This document shows positions 22,954-27,404 of a DNA stretch of 27,404 nucleotides, one piece after another. The stretch covers positions 31,719 through 59,122 of the forward strand of contig DAVH01000014.1 of the NCBI GenBank assembly GCA_002508545.1, read 5' to 3'. Within the stretch, counting starts at the first letter, position 1; every line of letters begins with the position of its first letter. The position numbers were made by a program, and so were the translations under genes. The notes under the pieces were generated by a model. That model did not search any database. It saw only the letters and a program-made list of their open reading frames with translations, and was not told the origin of the DNA. The DNA comes from Methanomassiliicoccus sp. UBA6 (GTDB taxonomy: Archaea; Thermoplasmatota; Thermoplasmata; Methanomassiliicoccales; Methanomassiliicoccaceae).

Positions 22954-24870
22954 TCAAAGGGACAGCAGGAAGTTGGCCGCCCCGCCCAGCATGAACGCCA
23001 GCGCTATGGACGCCAGGGACACCGCCACCGCCTCCTTGAGCCCGAACTCCTTGGTCAGGGCGGCGAAGACCCCGATGCACGGCATGTAGGTCGCCATGAC
23101 CAGGGCGAACACGAACAGCTGCTCGGGAGTGAGCACCTGGCCCAGGTCGGCGCCCACGCTGAGGGCGAAGATAACGAACAGTATCTGCAGGGCCATCTCC
23201 TTCCGCAGCACGCCGAAGATGAGAGCGACTATGATCACCGGCGGCAGGCCGAGCAGCCCGACGGTGAGGAAGCTGAGGGGGTCCACCAGCGCGTTGAGGA
23301 CGTTGTACCGCATCATCAGCTCCAGCGCCAGGCTTCCGATGAGGAGCAGGGGGAAGGCGATGACGAAGAAGTCCTTGATCCTCAGCCAGGTCTTGGACAG
23401 GATGTTCCTCCACGACGGGACCGAGAGCTCGGGGATCTCGATCACCAGGCTGGCCGGCTCCTCCCTGAGGAGCACGTGGAGCACCCTGCCCAGCACCAGG
23501 GCGAGGGCGAGGAGCACGAGGTAGATGGCCGCGGCCCACAGGATGCCGGAGTACTGCCCGACGGTGCCGATGATGATCACCGTCTGCGCGGAGCAGGGCA
23601 CCGCCATGACGATGATGGTCGCGAGGATCAACCGCTCCCTCTTGGACTCCAGGGTCCGGGTGGCCAGGATGGCCGGGACGTTGCACCCGGTGCCCACCAC
23701 CATAGGTATGATGGCGCGGCCGTGCAGGCCGAGGCGCACCATCAGGCCGTCCAGCAGCATGACCGCCCTCGGCAGGTAGCCCGTATCCTCCAGCACCCCG
23801 AGGATTAGGTAGAAGACCAGGATGTAGGGTATGACGATCGCCAGGATGGCCTGGATGGAGAGGTCGATGCCCGAGGCCACCGCCGCCCCCACCGTCCCGC
23901 CAAGGAGGGTGGCGAGCTGATCGAAGGCGTCGCCCACGACCGCGGCGTAGAGGTCGGCGATCACCGATTCCAGATAGCCGCCGATGACCACCACCGACAG
24001 GAAGATGCCGATGAGGATGCCGATGAGCAGCGGTATGCCCGTGCGCGGCCTCAGCGTGAACTCAGAGATGCGGTCCTTGGTGCTCATCTCCTTCTTGGGA
24101 AGCCAGCCGATGACCTCGCTCGCGATCTTGCCCGCCTCGCCGTACCGGTCCCGGGCGATGTGGACCTCCACGTCCTCATAGTGCTGCTCCCGGAACTCGC
24201 GGCGGTACTCGTCCGCCAGCTCCCTCATTATGGGGCTGAACTGCTTGGTGAAGAACGGGTTCCCCTCCAGCAGCTTGATCGTCGCTCCCCTGATGGGGTA
24301 CCCGGTCTCCGTCTCCACGCTCCCCGCGGCGGTCTCCTCCAGGAAGGCCTCGATGTGGCTGTCGTACCTCGTGACGTAGTACGAGCGGCGGACCGCTCCC
24401 GACACTATCAGGTCCATGAGGCGGTCCACCCCTTCGCCGGTCAGCGCCACCGTGGGCACCACCGGCACGCTGAGGATGCGCTCCAGCCTCTCCACGTCCA
24501 GGGTGAACCTCTTCCGCGCCTGGTCCATGAAGTTGAGGGCGATGATGACCCGGTACCCGAGCTCGATGAGCTGCAGGACGAGCACCAGGCCCTGCTCCAG
24601 CCGGGTAGCGTCGAGCACTGCCACCACGTAATCCGGTCTTTTCTCGGCCAGCAGGGTCGTGGCCACCCTCTCGTCCTCGGTGACCCCGGAGAGCGAGTAG
24701 GTGCCCGGGAGGTCGAACACCTCGATCTTCCGCCCCTTGTAGGTAACGGTGGCCGATTCGAACTGCACCGTCGTGCCCGGGTAGTTGGCCGAGATGACCC
24801 CGATGCCGGTGATCCGGCTGAAAAGGGCTGACTTGCCGACGTTGAGGTTCCCCGCCAGCACGATGTTCAT
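22954..24870 (-). CDS. feoB: Ferrous iron transporter FeoB
   Basis: GTP-regulated import of ferrous iron across the cytoplasmic membrane. The 638-residue protein begins with the G domain: GNLNVGKS (G1, 7-14), the PGTT switch (31-34), DLPGTYSL (G3, 53-60) and NFMD (G4, 113-116). A helical spacer follows, then a membrane domain starting near residue 270 with two Gate-type halves, including GCNVPAILATRTL and AVPCSAQTVIIIG with the conserved Cys residues. I start at the ATG at 24870, which shares its A with the TGA of the upstream regulator and has AGGA about 10 bases upstream; the GTG at 24879 is too close to that site. The 1-base overlap implies translational coupling with the regulator-FeoA protein. 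No separate FeoC is seen. It ends in TGA. Confidence 0.95.
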   Translation of the reverse strand: MNIVLAGNLNVGKSALFSRITGIGVISANYPGTTVQFESATVTYKGRKIEVFDLPGTYSLSGVTEDERVATTLLAEKRPDYVVAVLDATRLEQGLVLVLQLIELGYRVIIALNFMDQARKRFTLDVERLERILSVPVVPTVALTGEGVDRLMDLIVSGAVRRSYYVTRYDSHIEAFLEETAAGSVETETGYPIRGATIKLLEGNPFFTKQFSPIMRELADEYRREFREQHYEDVEVHIARDRYGEAGKIASEVIGWLPKKEMSTKDRISEFTLRPRTGIPLLIGILIGIFLSVVVIGGYLESVIADLYAAVVGDAFDQLATLLGGTVGAAVASGIDLSIQAILAIVIPYILVFYLILGVLEDTGYLPRAVMLLDGLMVRLGLHGRAIIPMVVGTGCNVPAILATRTLESKRERLILATIIVMAVPCSAQTVIIIGTVGQYSGILWAAAIYLVLLALALVLGRVLHVLLREEPASLVIEIPELSVPSWRNILSKTWLRIKDFFVIAFPLLLIGSLALELMMRYNVLNALVDPLSFLTVGLLGLPPVIIVALIFGVLRKEMALQILFVIFALSVGADLGQVLTPEQLFVFALVMATYMPCIGVFAALTKEFGLKEAVAVSLASIALAFMLGGAANFLLSL

Positions 24871-25532
24871 CAATCGCACTTCCTGACCATTACCTTGGAG
24901 GCGTAATCGCGGGACAGGGCGACCTTCAGCTCCTCCATCTGGACCAGGATCGGCCCTCCCAGGGGGATCCGCTCCTCGACCTTGACCAGCCTCCCGGGCA
25001 CGAAGCCCATGGAGATGAGCCTCTTGATCTTGGACGAGTCCTCGCAGGTCAGGTGGGTTATCTTGCCCCGGTCCCCGTCCGACATGTCGGTCAAGGGGAC
25101 GGAGAAATCAGGGTCGGGGGTGGCGATGCTCTCGCACGGCGGGATGGGGTCCCCGTCGGGGCAGCAGGTGGGGTAGTTGAGCAGCTGGTTGATCGCCTCC
25201 ACCGTTCCGTCGGAGACGTTGTGCTCCAGCCGCATCGCCTCCTGGTGGCCCTGCTCCTTCCCCATGCCCACGATGTCGACCAGGAAGCGCTCCAGCAGCC
25301 GGTGCCGGCGCTTGATGCGCTCGGCCACCGTCCTCCCCTTGGGGGTCAGCGTGACGCCCTTGTACCTCTCGTAGTTCAGGTACCCCTCGTTAGCCAGCTT
25401 CTGGGTCATCTCCGTCACTGACGCCGGGGTGAGCTCGAGCTTCGCCGCAATGGCCGTGGTCTTCACCGATTCGTTTTCCCTCGTCAGGTCGTAGATGCAG
25501 GCGAGATAGTCCTCGGCGTTCTCACTTACCAT
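24870..25532 (-). CDS. DtxR/MntR-type metal-dependent repressor with C-terminal FeoA domain
   Basis: Likely iron-responsive (or manganese-responsive) transcriptional regulator of the feo genes. In 220 residues it has an N-terminal winged helix (about 1-65, SENAEDYLACIYDL and LTPASVTEMTQKLANEGYL), a dimerisation and metal-binding helical domain (about 66-125, RRHRLLERFLV, then GHQEAMRLEHNVSD), a Cys-bearing linker (YPTCCPDGDPIPPCE), and a FeoA/SH3-like domain (about 147-218, LISMGFVPGRLVKVEERIPL). The ATG at 25532 is preceded by GGAG. It overlaps the feoB start by one base. A near-palindrome at 25540-25552 may be its own operator. FeoA-type domains help FeoB function, and no separate feoA is present, so the C-terminal domain may serve regulation, transport, or both. 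It ends in TGA. Confidence 0.92.
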   Translation of the reverse strand: MVSENAEDYLACIYDLTRENESVKTTAIAAKLELTPASVTEMTQKLANEGYLNYERYKGVTLTPKGRTVAERIKRRHRLLERFLVDIVGMGKEQGHQEAMRLEHNVSDGTVEAINQLLNYPTCCPDGDPIPPCESIATPDPDFSVPLTDMSDGDRGKITHLTCEDSSKIKRLISMGFVPGRLVKVEERIPLGGPILVQMEELKVALSRDYASKVMVRKCD

Positions 25533-25539
25533 CCTTTCT

Positions 25540-25565
25540 CCTAACCGTTAAGGGCGTATTAAATC
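25540..25565 (-). promoter_or_regulatory. Promoter and possible operator of the regulator-feoB operon
   Basis: The minus strand has a TATA-like GATTTAATAC at 25556-25565 and, downstream, the near-palindrome CTTAAC-G-GTTAGG at 25540-25552. The TATA spacing to 25532 suggests a leaderless start, yet GGAG also lies between the two, so the signals disagree. A palindrome between the TATA box and the start is where a DtxR-type repressor would be expected to bind. Confidence 0.4.
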
Positions 25566-25587
25566 TTTGGATGGCCTAAAAAGGCGG

Positions 25588-26625
25588 CTAGATGTCGCGG
25601 AACGGGACGATGTCGCAGCAGCCGCACTCGTGGCACATGGTGTGCAGGGTGTACGAGCTCAGGCCGTGCCGCTCCAGGATAGCGCGGTGCTGCCTGGCCA
25701 GCGAGAGCATGCGCTCGGGCGTGATCGGCTCCAGCCTACCCAGGGCCTCGGTCATCGGCCCCCGGTTCATGTCGTTGAGCCGCAGCGGCCTCAAGGTGGC
25801 GACGCAGCCCATCCCGGCGAGCGTCTCCACGCCGTCCAGGACGTTCTCGTCGGTCTCGCCCATGCCCACGATGATGTTGGACGTGACCTTGCCCCGGCCG
25901 AACACCTTCACCGCGTAGGCTATCGCCTCGAGGATCCGGTCGAGGTCCTGCTCCCCGCACACCTTCGTGAATATCTCGCGGTCGAAGGTCTCGATATTGA
26001 GCTTGATCTCGTCCGCCCCGGCGCGCTTCAGCTGGTCCACCTGCTCCAACCGGTCGATGTACGGCTCGACCCCGATGGGGACGGAGGGTAACTTCTCGCG
26101 GACCATGGAGACAACGTAGGTGAGCTTGTCCACGGTGCTCTGGGGGTCCTTCACCACCGCCGAGGTGATGGCGACCGCCCCCATGTCCGGCCGCTCGGCC
26201 GCCTTGAGTATCATCGCCACGACCTTGTCCGGATCGAGGCCCTTGGTGAGCCTTTCATCGAGAACGGGCGAGGTGCAGAACTTGCAGTGGTAAATGCACT
26301 GAGTGTCGAGGTTGAAGAACGCCTGCCCGGGAGCGTGGGCCACCGTGGGCTTGATATCCACGTCCTCGGCGAGGACTTCGTTGCCACGCATTATGGTGTA
26401 TCTGGGCCCGCTGCCCGCCAGGGTGAACTCCCCTTCCCCGGTGGTGATAGCCTTCTTCAGCCTGGTGCCCCCGAAGGCAAGCACGATGGCGGTCGAGCCG
26501 GCCCCCGGCCCCGCGGTCGAGCGAGAGACCGGGAAGGGCGGACGGAAGTCCTTAGGTACCTTGACCGGACCGCCGGCCAGCAGTATCGCCTTCTTGCGCG
26601 CTATCAGGTCCCTGTCCGCTTCCAC
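25588..26625 (-). CDS. Radical SAM protein of unknown specific function
   Basis: A 345-residue radical SAM enzyme. The [4Fe-4S] motif is CIYHCKFC with Cys 110, 114 and 117, preceded by an unusually long N-terminal part of about 105 residues. The barrel continues with IKLNIETFD and a glycine/glutamate segment (SNIIVGMGETDENVLDGVET) resembling the BioB/ThiH/HydE/PylB group. The C-terminus ends in a cysteine cluster, MCHECGCCDIVPF (Cys 331, 334, 336, 337), which could hold a second iron-sulfur cluster. I do not recognise a characterised family. It starts at a GTG (26625) inside the end of cysS, 22 bases before that gene's stop, with GGAGG eight bases upstream, so the two are translationally coupled. 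It ends in TAG, followed three codons later by a second in-frame TAG. Confidence 0.85.
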   Translation of the reverse strand: MEADRDLIARKKAILLAGGPVKVPKDFRPPFPVSRSTAGPGAGSTAIVLAFGGTRLKKAITTGEGEFTLAGSGPRYTIMRGNEVLAEDVDIKPTVAHAPGQAFFNLDTQCIYHCKFCTSPVLDERLTKGLDPDKVVAMILKAAERPDMGAVAITSAVVKDPQSTVDKLTYVVSMVREKLPSVPIGVEPYIDRLEQVDQLKRAGADEIKLNIETFDREIFTKVCGEQDLDRILEAIAYAVKVFGRGKVTSNIIVGMGETDENVLDGVETLAGMGCVATLRPLRLNDMNRGPMTEALGRLEPITPERMLSLARQHRAILERHGLSSYTLHTMCHECGCCDIVPFRDI

Positions 26626-27404
26626 TTCACGCCCTCCGCGGTGTCCTGCATCTCCACGCCCTTCTCCTTGAGGCGGTCGCGTATCTTGTCCGCCAGGTCG
26701 TACTGCTTCCGCTTCCTTAGCTCGTTGCGGACCTCGATGAGGATGTCGATTATCTCCCCGGACCGGTCCGCCGTCACCGCCTCCACCGATGGCAGTATGC
26801 CGAAGATCGAGTCCATCTCGCCCAGGGCATCGAGGATGTTCTTCACCCCCGCGGCACTGAGGTCGCCGCTGGCCAGCAGCCTGTTGGTCTCCCGCACCAG
26901 CTCGAAGACCTCGGAGATCGCCGCCCTGGTGTTGAAATCCTGGTCCATGGCCTCCACGAACCTCTCACGGAACCTCGCCACCAGCTCGGCGGCGTCGTTC
27001 GTGCCCTTGGCGATGGCGGCCGCAGCCCTGAGCTCGTGATAGGTGTTATGAAGCCGGCGCAGGCTCGCGGCGGCCTCATCCAGCGCCGCCTCGGAGTACA
27101 CCTGCGGCCCGCGGTAGTGAGCCGAGAGCACGTAGAAGCGTATCTCCTCCTTGGAGTGCTTGGCGCTCACGTCCCTCACGGCGAAGAAGTTCTTCTGCGA
27201 CTTCGCCATCTTGGCCTCCTGCACCAGCAGCATGCCGTTGTGGACCCAGTACTTGGCCAGAGGCTTGCAGTTAGCCGCCTCGGACTGGAGGATCTCGTTC
27301 TCGTGGTGAGGGAATATGAGATCGTTCCCGCCGCCGTGGATGTCGATCGTCTCTCCCAGATACTCGGTGCACATCGCCGAGCACTCGATGTGCCAGCCCG
27401 GCCG
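26604..27404 (-). CDS. cysS: Cysteinyl-tRNA synthetase, 5' part outside the window
   Basis: Charges tRNA-Cys. Only the last 266 residues are visible, beginning RPGWHIECSAM, the zinc-binding region of class I CysRS. IDIHGGGNDLIFPHHENEI follows, with the zinc-ligand His and Glu. The KMSKS loop is present as KMAKSQKNF, with Ala replacing the first Ser. The DALR-type helical anticodon region follows (about 100-235 of the visible part), ending DKIRDRLKEKGVEMQDT, then a short basic tail. The 22-base overlap with the radical SAM gene indicates an operon. An apparent internal start at 27374 is only the first Met inside the window; the frame is open to the window edge. It ends in TGA. Confidence 0.95.
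   Translation of the reverse strand, partial: RPGWHIECSAMCTEYLGETIDIHGGGNDLIFPHHENEILQSEAANCKPLAKYWVHNGMLLVQEAKMAKSQKNFFAVRDVSAKHSKEEIRFYVLSAHYRGPQVYSEAALDEAAASLRRLHNTYHELRAAAAIAKGTNDAAELVARFRERFVEAMDQDFNTRAAISEVFELVRETNRLLASGDLSAAGVKNILDALGEMDSIFGILPSVEAVTADRSGEIIDILIEVRNELRKRKQYDLADKIRDRLKEKGVEMQDTAEGVKWKRTGT

Noticed and set aside
22352..23686. Minus-strand frame of 444 codons overlapping feoB and the hemerythrin gene
   Set aside because: Same strand but different frame from two strongly supported genes; Gly/Arg/Pro-rich composition with no domain.

Overview
The window is a GC-rich, densely coded stretch of archaeal chromosome. The information-processing and housekeeping genes look archaeal: an archaeal-type glutamyl-tRNA synthetase, a UbiD-family decarboxylase, an archaeal-style P-type proton ATPase, and TATA-box promoters, several of which appear leaderless. 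Gene content and composition suggest a Thermoplasmatota member, possibly near Methanomassiliicoccales. That placement is inference; no rRNA or other marker gene is present.

Region 1 (1-14530) is a carbohydrate block. On the minus strand lie gap, ppsA and a PfkB-family sugar-phosphate kinase cut by the window edge, which probably form one operon. Upstream of them, on the same strand, are a P3A-type proton ATPase and a 1331-residue fusion of three enzymes: a beta-phosphoglucomutase-like HAD, a trehalose-6-phosphate phosphatase (OtsB) and a GH65 disaccharide phosphorylase. Divergent from the fusion are a bacterial-type glucose-6-phosphate isomerase and a D-2-hydroxyacid dehydrogenase, the latter broken by a one-base frameshift. 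Read together, GH65 phosphorolysis would give beta-glucose-1-phosphate, the fused HAD domain would give glucose-6-phosphate, and PGI, PfkB, GAPDH and PEP synthase act further along the route. The dehydrogenase could dispose of reductant as D-lactate. Aldolase, TPI, PGK, enolase and pyruvate kinase are not in the window.

Region 2 (14593-19179) has a UbiD-family decarboxylase divergent from a large SPFH/flotillin-like membrane protein. The SPFH reading frame is interrupted by one in-frame TAG at 16269. In archaea that decode UAG as pyrrolysine this may be a sense codon; otherwise the gene is broken. A small alpha/beta hydrolase and a cupin follow.

Region 3 (19207-27404) has gltX and a PAS-only protein on the plus strand, converging on a minus-strand run: cysS (partial), a translationally coupled radical SAM protein, a DtxR-type regulator fused to FeoA, feoB, a hemerythrin-like protein and a LysE-family exporter. 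The iron genes (regulator-FeoA, FeoB, hemerythrin) form a plausible ferrous-iron and oxygen-related unit.

No tRNA, rRNA, insertion sequence, CRISPR array or phage gene was recognised. No intergenic gap exceeds about 250 bases.
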